A stretch of DNA of 64,000 nucleotides from positions 372,001 to 436,000 of the forward strand of contig NZ_JNIK01000011.1 in assembly GCF_000701365.1 (NCBI RefSeq), read 5' to 3'. The DNA comes from Blastococcus sp. URHD0036. Lineage in GTDB: Bacteria > Actinomycetota > Actinomycetes > Mycobacteriales > Geodermatophilaceae. Shown piece after piece: positions 57,222-64,000 of this stretch. The number at the start of each line of letters is the position of its first letter. The first letter of the stretch is position 1. The notes under the pieces are model-generated. The model saw nothing but the letters and a program-made list of their open reading frames with translations. It was not told where the DNA came from and made no database searches. The position numbers and the translations under genes are program-made.

Positions 57222-58913
57222 TCAGGCGAGGGACTGCCACGACGCGCGGCGGGCGGCCTGCTCGTCGGGGTCGGGCACCGGCAGCGACGCCAGCAGCCGC
57301 TGCGTGTACGGGTGCTGCGGCGCGCCGAGCACCTGCTCGCCGGTCCCCTCCTCGACGAGCTGTCCCCGGTAGAGGACGGCGATCCGGTCGGCCAGGATGT
57401 CGACGACGGCGAGGTCGTGGCTGATGAACAGGCAGGCGAAGCCGTACTCCAGCTGCAGCTCGGCGAACAGGTCGAGCACCCGCGCCTGCACCGACACGTC
57501 GAGGGCGGAGGTCGGCTCGTCGGCGATCAGCAGCTCCGGCCGCAGCGCCAGCGCCCGGGCCAGGCTCGCCCGCTGCCGCTGGCCGCCGGAGAGCTCGTGC
57601 GGGAAGCGGTCGGCGAACGACGTCGGCAGCTGCACGGCCTCCAGCAGCTCCTCGACCCGGCCGCGGGCCTCGTGCGCGTCCTTCGCCCGGCCGTGCACGA
57701 CCAGCGGCTCGGCGACGGCCTGGGCGATGGTCAGCAGCGGGTTGAAGCTCGACGCCGGGTCCTGGAACACGAAGCCGATCCGCTCCCGCACCGGGCGGAA
57801 GCGCTTCTCCTTGACGCCGTTCATCTCGGTGCCGAGGACCGTGAGGGAGCCGTCGGTGACCTTGGTCAGGCCGGCGATGGCCCGGCCGATCGTGGTCTTG
57901 CCGCTGCCGCTCTCACCGACCAGGCCGAGCACCTCGCCGGGGCGGATGGCGAAGCTGACGCCGTCCACCGCGGTGAAGTCCGGCGCCCGCAGCCGGCCCG
58001 GGTAGACGATCCGCAGGTCGCGGGCCGCCACCAGCGGGGCCGCCTGCGCCCAGTCCGCGGGGCGGGCGGCCGCGCGTTCCTGCGTGCGCGCCAGTCCCTG
58101 GCCCAGCCGGGGCACCGAGCCCAGCAGCTGCTTCGTGTACTCCTCGCGCGGCGCGGAGAACAGCGTCCGGACGTCGGCCTGCTCGACCAGCCGTCCCTGG
58201 AACATCACGGCCACCCGGTCGGCGAGGTCGGCGACGACGCCCATGTTGTGGGTGATCAGCACGATCGCGGTGCCGAACTCGTCGCGGCAGCGGCGCAGCA
58301 GGTCGAGGATCTCGGCCTGCACCGTGACGTCGAGGGCGGTGGTCGGCTCGTCGGCGATGATCACGCCGGGGTCGAGGACGAGCGCCTGCGCGATGACGAT
58401 GCGCTGCTTCTGCCCGCCGGAGAACTGGTGCGGGTAGTGGTCGATCCGCTTCTCGGGCTCGGGGATGCCGACCCGCCGGAGCACGTCGATCGCCTTCGCG
58501 CGGGCCTCGGCGCGGGAGTACCCGCCGTGCGCGCGCAGGCCCTCGATGATCTGCCAGCCCACCTTGTAGACCGGGTTCAGCGAGGTCGAGGGCTCCTGGA
58601 AGACCATCGCGGCGTCGCGGCCGCGGACGTCGCCGAGGTCGGACCGCTTCAGGGTGACGACGTCGGCACTGCTGCTGCCGTCCTTGCGGGTGAGCAGCAC
58701 CGCGCCGCGGGTGGTGGCCGTCTCCGGCAGCAACCCGAGGATGCTGCGCGCGGTCACGGTCTTGCCGCTCCCGCTCTCGCCGACGATCGCGAGCACCTCG
58801 CCGGGCCCGACCTCCAGCGAGACGTCCTGGACGGCGACGACGCGGCCGGCGTCGGTGGCGAAGGTGACCGAGAGGTCGCGGATGTCGACGACGGGGCCGG
58901 TGGTGGAGCTCAT
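57222..58913 (-). CDS. Oligopeptide ABC transporter, fused ATPases (DppD-DppF type)
   Basis: 563 residues with two complete ABC domains: GESGSGKTVTARS, FSGGQKQR, VIIADEPTTALD; and GESGSGKTTIGRA, LSGGQRQR, LLIADEPTSALD. Each ends with a C-terminal oligopeptide-type segment (PREEYTKQLL; PQHPYTQRLL). Drives uptake by the DppBC pore. Start overlaps dppC by ATGA. Confidence 0.95.
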   Translation of the reverse strand: MSSTTGPVVDIRDLSVTFATDAGRVVAVQDVSLEVGPGEVLAIVGESGSGKTVTARSILGLLPETATTRGAVLLTRKDGSSSADVVTLKRSDLGDVRGRDAAMVFQEPSTSLNPVYKVGWQIIEGLRAHGGYSRAEARAKAIDVLRRVGIPEPEKRIDHYPHQFSGGQKQRIVIAQALVLDPGVIIADEPTTALDVTVQAEILDLLRRCRDEFGTAIVLITHNMGVVADLADRVAVMFQGRLVEQADVRTLFSAPREEYTKQLLGSVPRLGQGLARTQERAAARPADWAQAAPLVAARDLRIVYPGRLRAPDFTAVDGVSFAIRPGEVLGLVGESGSGKTTIGRAIAGLTKVTDGSLTVLGTEMNGVKEKRFRPVRERIGFVFQDPASSFNPLLTIAQAVAEPLVVHGRAKDAHEARGRVEELLEAVQLPTSFADRFPHELSGGQRQRASLARALALRPELLIADEPTSALDVSVQARVLDLFAELQLEYGFACLFISHDLAVVDILADRIAVLYRGQLVEEGTGEQVLGAPQHPYTQRLLASLPVPDPDEQAARRASWQSLA

Positions 58914-59944
58914 CGCGTCGCCTCGATCCCCGCGAGCCCAGCGGGGCCCGCGCCGAGCGTGCCGCCGGGGACGACGGTGACCTCGCCGGTCTCGCCGGCG
59001 TCGGCCGCCCGCCGGCTGCGCAGCCGCGGGTCGACCAGGTCGTTGAGGCTCTCCCCGACCAGCGTCAGTCCCAGGACCACCCACACGATCGCCAGGCCCG
59101 GCGGGATCGAGGTCCACCAGATGCCACTGGTCACGTCCGACAGCGCCCGGTTGAGGTCGAAGCCCCACTCGGCGCCGGAGGTCGGCTCGATGCCGAAGCC
59201 GAGGAAGCCCAGTCCGGCGAGGGTGAGGATCGCCTCCGAGGCGTTCAGCGTCAGGATCAGCGGCAGCGTGCGGGTGGCGTTGCGCAGCACGTGCCGGGTC
59301 ATGATCCGCCAGTGGCTCGCGCCGATGACCTTGGCCGACTCCACGTAGGCCTCGGCCTTGATCCGCACCGTCTCGGCGCGGATGACCCGGAAGTACTGCG
59401 GGATGTAGATGACCGTGATCGCGATCGCCGCGGCCATGATCCCGCCCCACAGGCTGGACTGGCCGCCGCTGATCACGATGGCCGTGACGATCGCCAGCAG
59501 CAGCGGCGGGAACGCGTAGACGGCGTCGGCGACGACCACGAGCACGCGGTCCAGCCAGCCGCCGAAGTAGCCCGACACCAGGCCGAGCAGCACGCCGATG
59601 AAGAACGACAGCACGATGCCGACGACGATCACCGCCAGCGCCGTCCGGGTGCCGTAGATGACCCGCGAGAGCACGTCGTAGCCGCCGACGGTCGTGCCGA
59701 GCCAGTGCTCGCCGGACGGGGACTGCTGGGCGCCGAACGGACCGTCGGCGTCGCGCAGCTGGTTGTAGCCGTACGGCGCGAGCAGGTCGGCCAGTGCCGC
59801 CGTCAGCAGGAAGACGCCGGTGAGCACCAGCCCGGCGACGAGCATGCCGCGCTGGAGGCCGACGGCCTGCTTCAGCTGGCGGACGACGGGCAGCCCGCGC
59901 CGGCGCCGGACCGGGACGGCGGTCGTGGTCGCGGCGGTGGACAT
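58910..59944 (-). CDS. Oligopeptide ABC transporter permease (DppC type)
   Basis: 344 residues. DppC/OppC family with N-terminal OppC_N helix, GTTVGGYDVLSRVIYGTRTAL, and the EAA loop VESAKVIGASHWRIMTRHVLRN. Six helices. The ATG shares its A with the upstream TGA (TGATG). Confidence 0.94.
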   Translation of the reverse strand: MSTAATTTAVPVRRRRGLPVVRQLKQAVGLQRGMLVAGLVLTGVFLLTAALADLLAPYGYNQLRDADGPFGAQQSPSGEHWLGTTVGGYDVLSRVIYGTRTALAVIVVGIVLSFFIGVLLGLVSGYFGGWLDRVLVVVADAVYAFPPLLLAIVTAIVISGGQSSLWGGIMAAAIAITVIYIPQYFRVIRAETVRIKAEAYVESAKVIGASHWRIMTRHVLRNATRTLPLILTLNASEAILTLAGLGFLGFGIEPTSGAEWGFDLNRALSDVTSGIWWTSIPPGLAIVWVVLGLTLVGESLNDLVDPRLRSRRAADAGETGEVTVVPGGTLGAGPAGLAGIEATR

Positions 59945-61050
59945 CAGTACCTCACCCGGGGGTCGATGAGCGCGGCGACGACGTCGACGACGAAGTTGGT
60001 GACGGCCACGACGACCGCGAGCAGCACCACCATCCCCTGGACGGCGACGAAGTCGCGGGCCTGCAGGAACTCCGAGAGCTGGAAGCCCAGGCCGCGCCAC
60101 TCGAACGTCGTCTCGGTGAGGACGGCGCCGCCCAGCAGGAGTGCGATCTGCAGGCCGATGACGGTGATGATCGGGATGAGCGCCGGCCGGTAGGCGTGCT
60201 TGCGCAGCAGCCGGCGCTCGCCGACCCCGCGGGAGCGCGCCGCCTCGACGTAACCCATCCCGAGCGTGCCGATCACGTTGGTGCGGACCAGCCGGAGGAA
60301 GACCCCGGCGGTCAGCAGCCCGAGCGCGACGGCGGGGAGGATCGCGTGCTCCAGCACGTCGCGGACCGCCTCGCCGCTGCCGGTCTTGATGGCGTCGATC
60401 AGGTAGATGCCGGTCGGGTTGTCGACGGAGGTCTGGATGAGGATCTCGGTCCGCGTCGATGCCCGGCCGTTGGCCGGCAGCCAGCCCAGGCTGCTGGAGA
60501 AGACCAGCTTCAGCAGCATGCCGAGGAAGAAGACCGGCGTCGCGTAGCAGAGGATCGCGAAGACCCGGAGGACGGCGTCGGGCCAGCGGTCGCGGGCGTA
60601 GGCGGCGAAGCGGCCCAGCGGGATGCCGATGACGAACGCGACGATGAGCGCGTAGACCGCCAGCTCCAGCGTGGCGGCGCCGAAGTCGGCGAGGACCTCG
60701 AGGACGGGCTGGTTGGTCGACAGCGTGGTGCCGAAGTCCAGCCGGACCAGCTGGCCCAGGTACTCGAGGTACTGGGTGAACAGCGGCCGGTCGTAGCCCG
60801 CGGCGGCGACACGCTCGGCCAGCTCCGCGGGAGCCAGCCGGCCACCCAGGGCCGCGGTGATCGGGTCACCGGTGGTCCGCATGAGGAAGAAGACCGTCGT
60901 CACCAGGATGAAGACGGTCGGGAAGATCAACAGGAACCGGACCGTGATGTAGCTGCCCAGCCCGCCGCCGGTGCGCCGCCGGCGCGTCGGAGGAGCGGCC
61001 TCGGGGACGGTGGCCGGCTCGCCGGTCAGCTCGGTGCTGGTGGTCGTCAT
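59944..61050 (-). CDS. Oligopeptide ABC transporter permease (DppB type)
   Basis: 368 residues, ATG after CAGGAG. DppB family: FLLIFPTVFILVTTVFFLMR first helix, RLDFGTTLSTNQPV, and the EAA loop VEAARSRGVGERRLLRKHAYRPALIP. An insertion (about residues 205-245, SSLGWLPANGR and TRTEILIQ) is longer than in E. coli DppB. Confidence 0.94.
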   Translation of the reverse strand: MTTTSTELTGEPATVPEAAPPTRRRRTGGGLGSYITVRFLLIFPTVFILVTTVFFLMRTTGDPITAALGGRLAPAELAERVAAAGYDRPLFTQYLEYLGQLVRLDFGTTLSTNQPVLEVLADFGAATLELAVYALIVAFVIGIPLGRFAAYARDRWPDAVLRVFAILCYATPVFFLGMLLKLVFSSSLGWLPANGRASTRTEILIQTSVDNPTGIYLIDAIKTGSGEAVRDVLEHAILPAVALGLLTAGVFLRLVRTNVIGTLGMGYVEAARSRGVGERRLLRKHAYRPALIPIITVIGLQIALLLGGAVLTETTFEWRGLGFQLSEFLQARDFVAVQGMVVLLAVVVAVTNFVVDVVAALIDPRVRY

Positions 61051-61106
61051 CGCTCCTGCTCGTCCATCTGTCACCTGCCGGTGGCGGTCGCGCCGCACAC
61101 GGGGAG

Positions 61107-61142
61107 GCCCCGGGCGATCACCGTGAGGAGATCACCCGGGGC
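61107..61142 (-). terminator. Hairpin between the binding-protein and permease genes
   Basis: 13-bp arms GCCCCGGGCGATC and GATCACCCGGGGC with one wobble position and a 10-nt loop. In the middle of an operon, so likely an attenuating or mRNA-stabilising hairpin that lets the binding protein be made in excess. Confidence 0.6.
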
Positions 61143-61162
61143 CGGGTACCGCTGGTCGACCG

Positions 61163-62812
61163 TCAGGCCCGCTCGAGGGCCCCGTAGCGGAACTTGAACG
61201 ACGCGTCGAGGGTGTCCCCGGCGCCGCTCACGCCCGTGCGGACGACGGCGATCTGCGCACCCTGCAGGTAGGGCAGCGTCGACAGGTCGGCGGCGACGAG
61301 GTCCTGGATCTGCTCGATCAGGGCCGTGCGCGCTGCCTCGTCCGGCGTGGCCAGCTGCTGCAGGATCAGGTCGTTGACCTGCTGGTTGTCGTAGTGATTG
61401 CTCAGGAAGTTCTCCGTGAGGAAGAACGGCGTCAGGTAGTTGTCGGCGTCGGAGTAGTCCGGGAACCAGCCCAGCTGGTACGCGGGGTAGGTGTCAGCGG
61501 TCCGCTGCTCCGAGTACTGCGTCCACTCGGTGGTCTGCAGGTCGACGGTGAACAGGCCCGAGGACTCCAGCTGGTCCTTGATCAGCGCGTACTCGTCCCC
61601 CGAGGACGGGCCGTAGTGGTCGTTGGAGTACTGCAGCGACAGCTGCACGGGGGTCTCCACGCCCGCGGCCTCCAGGACCTGGGCCGCCTTGTCGGCGTCC
61701 GGGCCACCCTGGCCGTCGCCGTAGAGCGGCATCAGGGAGTCGGTGGCGCCGGTCAGACCGTCGGCCACGTAGGAGTACAGCGGCGAGTAGGTGCCCTTGT
61801 AGACCTGGTCGGCGATCTCCTGCCGGTCGATCAGGTCGGCCATCGCCTGGCGGACGGCGAGCGCCTTGGCCGGGTCGGCCTCGGCCGTCGTCGCACCGTA
61901 GGGCTGGGTGTTGAAGTTGAAGACGATGTAGCGGATCTCGCCGCCGGGACCGTCCACGACCTCGACGTCGTCGTTGCCGCGCAGGTCCTCGACGTCGGTC
62001 GCCGAGAGGCTGCGGTAGGCGACGTCGACGGCACCCTCCTCGATGTCCAGCTTCAGGTTCGAGGACTCCGCGTAGTAGCGGACGTTGATCGTGTCCGTCT
62101 TCGGCGCGCCCAGCAGACCCTGGTAGTCGGGGTTGGCGTCGTAGGCGATGAGGTCGTTGATCTCGTAGCTGGTGATGACGTACGGGCCGGCGAAGGCGTT
62201 GCCCTCGACGATGTCGTCGTCCGGGGTCAGCTCGTCGGCGGAGAAGACCTCCTCGTCGACGATCGGACCGACCGGGCTCGACAGCACCTGCGGGAAGGTC
62301 TGGTCGTCGGGGTTCGTCAGCGTGAAGACGACGGTGGTGTCGTCCGGCGCCGCGACGCTGTCGAGGTTGGCCAGCAGCGACGACGGGCCGTTCTCGTCGG
62401 CGATCGCGACCTGGCGGTCGAAGGAGAACTTGACGTCCGACGAGGTGAGCTCGTGGCCGTTGGCGAAGGTCAGCCCCGGCTTGAGGGTCACCGTGTACTC
62501 GGTCGGCGAGGTGAACTCGGCCGACTCGGCGATGTCGGGCTCGACGTCCGGGCTGCCCAGCGGGGTGTTCAGCAGGAAGGGATAGACCTGGTTCATCACG
62601 GCGAAGGAGCCGTTGTCGTACGAACCGGCCGGGTCGATCGTCGTGATCTTGTCGGTCGTGCCGACGATCAGCGCGTCACCACCGCCTCCGCCGCCGCCCG
62701 AGCCGTTGTCGTCGTCGCTGCTCCCGCCGCACGCGGAGAGCGCGAGCGCCGTCACGGCGATTCCTGCCGTGGCCGCGCGCACGCGCCGGCCACTGGTGCC
62801 CAGGGGGGTCAT
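61163..62812 (-). CDS. Oligopeptide ABC transporter substrate-binding lipoprotein (DppA type)
   Basis: 549 residues. Signal peptide ends LALSACGG (lipidated Cys), followed by a Gly-rich linker and an SBP_bac_5 domain: LIVGTTDKITTIDPAGSYDNG, EPDIAESAEFTSPTEYTVTLKPGLTFANG. Binds oligopeptides or similar ligands. First gene of the transport operon; ATG after GAGGT. Confidence 0.93.
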   Translation of the reverse strand: MTPLGTSGRRVRAATAGIAVTALALSACGGSSDDDNGSGGGGGGGDALIVGTTDKITTIDPAGSYDNGSFAVMNQVYPFLLNTPLGSPDVEPDIAESAEFTSPTEYTVTLKPGLTFANGHELTSSDVKFSFDRQVAIADENGPSSLLANLDSVAAPDDTTVVFTLTNPDDQTFPQVLSSPVGPIVDEEVFSADELTPDDDIVEGNAFAGPYVITSYEINDLIAYDANPDYQGLLGAPKTDTINVRYYAESSNLKLDIEEGAVDVAYRSLSATDVEDLRGNDDVEVVDGPGGEIRYIVFNFNTQPYGATTAEADPAKALAVRQAMADLIDRQEIADQVYKGTYSPLYSYVADGLTGATDSLMPLYGDGQGGPDADKAAQVLEAAGVETPVQLSLQYSNDHYGPSSGDEYALIKDQLESSGLFTVDLQTTEWTQYSEQRTADTYPAYQLGWFPDYSDADNYLTPFFLTENFLSNHYDNQQVNDLILQQLATPDEAARTALIEQIQDLVAADLSTLPYLQGAQIAVVRTGVSGAGDTLDASFKFRYGALERA

Positions 62813-63003
62813 CCACTACCTCGTTCTCGGATGTGGCGGCCCGTGCCGTCGAACGGCGGGCGCACGCCACCTAGATGGTTGGCTACCCATGAGTAGCACA
62901 CGGCGCGGGGCCATGGTCCCGACGGTTATCGGACCGTGACAGCCGGAAGATCTCCGCGGTGTCCGACCGCCGGACGGACGATCGCCTGCCGCGCGGCGTG
63001 CGG
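62813..63003. other. Intergenic region between recR and the peptide transporter
   Basis: 191 bp with no gene seen. An inverted repeat GCTAC-N6-GTAGC at 62882-62897, about 70 nt before the dppA start, is a possible operator in a relatively A/T-rich stretch. No convincing -10 box was identified. Confidence 0.35.
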
Positions 63004-63603
63004 CTACGCGTCTATCCGGCGGCGGCCCTCGAACGCCCGGCCCAGCGTCACCTCGTCGGCGTACTCCAGGTCCCCGCCGACCGGCAGCCCACTGGCCAGC
63101 CGCGACACCGCCAGACCCATCGGAGCGATCAGCCGCGCCAGGTAGGCCGCCGTCGCCTCGCCCTCGAGGTTCGGGTCGGTGGCGATGATCAGCTCGGTGA
63201 CCTTCCCGTCCATCAGCCGGGTCATCAGCTCCTTGACCCGCAGGTCGTCGGGACCGACGCCCTCGATCGGACTGATCGCGCCGCCGAGCACGTGGTACTT
63301 GCCGCGGAACTCACGGGTGCGCTCGATCGCGACGACGTCCTTGGGCTCCTCGACGACGCAGATGACGTCGTCGGTCCGCCGCGGGTCGCGGCAGATCCGG
63401 CACTGCTCGCCCTCGGCGACGTTGAAGCAGGTCACGCAGAACCGGACCTCGGCCTGCACCCGCTGCAGGGCCGCGACCAGCCGGACGACGTCGGCGGACT
63501 CGGCGGCCAGCAGGTGGAACGCGATGCGCTGCGCGCTCTTCGGCCCGACGCCGGGAAGCCGGCCCAGCTCGTCGATGAGGTCCTGGACGGCCCCCTCGTA
63601 CAT
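63004..63603 (-). CDS. recR: Recombination protein RecR
   Basis: 199 residues, normal length. HhH ([17 protein letters not shown]), a C4-type zinc finger ([16 protein letters not shown]), a Toprim domain ([33 protein letters not shown]) and C-terminal [17 protein letters not shown]. Works with RecFO in single-strand gap repair. Follows ybaB, as in most bacteria (Rv3715c-Rv3716c). Confidence 0.98.
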   Translation of the reverse strand: MYEGAVQDLIDELGRLPGVGPKSAQRIAFHLLAAESADVVRLVAALQRVQAEVRFCVTCFNVAEGEQCRICRDPRRTDDVICVVEEPKDVVAIERTREFRGKYHVLGGAISPIEGVGPDDLRVKELMTRLMDGKVTELIIATDPNLEGEATAAYLARLIAPMGLAVSRLASGLPVGGDLEYADEVTLGRAFEGRRRIDA

Positions 63604-63633
63604 GACTCTCCTGTCCCGTCCGGCTGCCGGCGC

Positions 63634-63969
63634 TCAGGCGCCGGGCAGCCCGAGGCCGCCGCCGAGACCCCCGGCGAGGGGACCCATCCGGCTGGCGGCC
63701 AGCTCGTTGGCGAGACGACCGGCATCGCGGACGGCGGCGACGACCAGGTCCTGCAGGGTCTCGATGTCGTCGGGGTCGACGGCCTCCGGCGAGATGGCCA
63801 CCGCGGTCAGCTCGCCGCCGCCGGTCATCGTGGCGGTGACCAGGCCGCCACCGGCCGAGCCGGTGACCTCCTCGGCGGCCAGCCGCTCCTGGGCGGCGAC
63901 CAGCTGCTGCTGCATCTGCTGGGCCTGCTGCATGAGCTGCTCGAGGTCGGGGGCGCCACCGGGGAACAT
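63634..63969 (-). CDS. ybaB: YbaB/EbfC family nucleoid-associated protein
   Basis: 111 residues. [24 protein letters not shown] helix, then [40 protein letters not shown], which in outline is the YbaB fold. Binds DNA non-specifically as a dimer. The C-terminus is Gly/Leu-rich. dnaX is expected just beyond the right edge of the window. Confidence 0.97.
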   Translation of the reverse strand: MFPGGAPDLEQLMQQAQQMQQQLVAAQERLAAEEVTGSAGGGLVTATMTGGGELTAVAISPEAVDPDDIETLQDLVVAAVRDAGRLANELAASRMGPLAGGLGGGLGLPGA

Positions 63970-64000
63970 GCCCCGAGCGTAGGCCCGGGGGACGACGTCC

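Overview
The window is a gene-dense, very GC-rich chromosomal segment from an actinobacterium. Codons are strongly G/C-biased at the third position, GTG starts are frequent, ATGA/GTGA stop-start overlaps are common, and many -10 boxes fit TANNNT. The gene order acs, holin-like, epoxide hydrolase, marP, Nudix, tlpA, nth, small membrane protein, crp, Nudix, ridA, DUF4177, two ArsA ATPases, ponA2, metallophosphoesterase, and further on asd-ask, leuA and recR-ybaB, is the core order known from Mycobacterium tuberculosis (Rv3667 to Rv3716 area). Protein flavour and the accessory genes suggest Geodermatophilaceae or a relative, but that placement is inference. I see no insertion sequence, prophage, integrase or CRISPR array.

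Layout. 1-5.6 kb: end of an SDR gene, a QueA-like protein, a FhuF-like 2Fe-2S protein, acetyl-CoA synthetase, a holin-like membrane protein and an epoxide hydrolase. 5.6-9.4 kb (minus): nth-tlpA-Nudix-cupredoxin-marP, a tightly overlapping operon for DNA repair, extracytoplasmic redox and acid/oxidative stress. 9.5-17 kb: small membrane protein and Crp, a minus-strand DUF4177-ridA-Nudix unit, the BagAB-like ATPase pair and a PonA2-type penicillin-binding protein (whiB4 is absent from its usual place). 17-23 kb: YqeY, metallophosphoesterase, tRNA-Pro(CGG), two CNNM/CBS proteins and an S9 peptidase. 23-31.5 kb: lysC-asd, phospholipase D-like protein, ferric-reductase-like flavocytochrome, XRE regulator, then leuA behind a leader peptide. 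31.5-37.8 kb: a complete Mrp Na+/H+ antiporter operon with MnhA and MnhB fused. 38-46 kb: Uup-like ABC-F, a GNAT-like protein, the ATP-grasp/alpha-E/transglutaminase operon, a methyltransferase and a MetV-MetF type fusion. 46-49.4 kb: two pirins under a MarR-type operator, a PPOX/F420-type oxidoreductase and a VOC protein. 49.5-54.6 kb: sulfonate utilisation (ssuD divergent from leader peptide-ssuC-ssuA-ssuB-tauD). 54.7-64 kb: TPM-domain protein, Rieske protein, oligopeptide ABC transporter, recR and ybaB.

Regulation is unusually legible. Two leader peptides (leuA, Leu codons; ssu, Cys/Arg C-terminus), two CRP-like GTG-N8-CAC sites (at crp and acs), and a MarR-type operator can be read directly. 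About a dozen genes have a TANNNT-like -10 box 6-8 nt before the start codon, predicting leaderless mRNAs.

The most striking non-coding signal is a set of long, nearly perfect inverted repeats at gene ends. One family of four shares the same core with compensatory changes in the arms. Several are built so that the stop codons of both convergent genes form part of the repeat. A different palindromic element is embedded in the end of the ATP-grasp gene and recurs upstream of the pirins.
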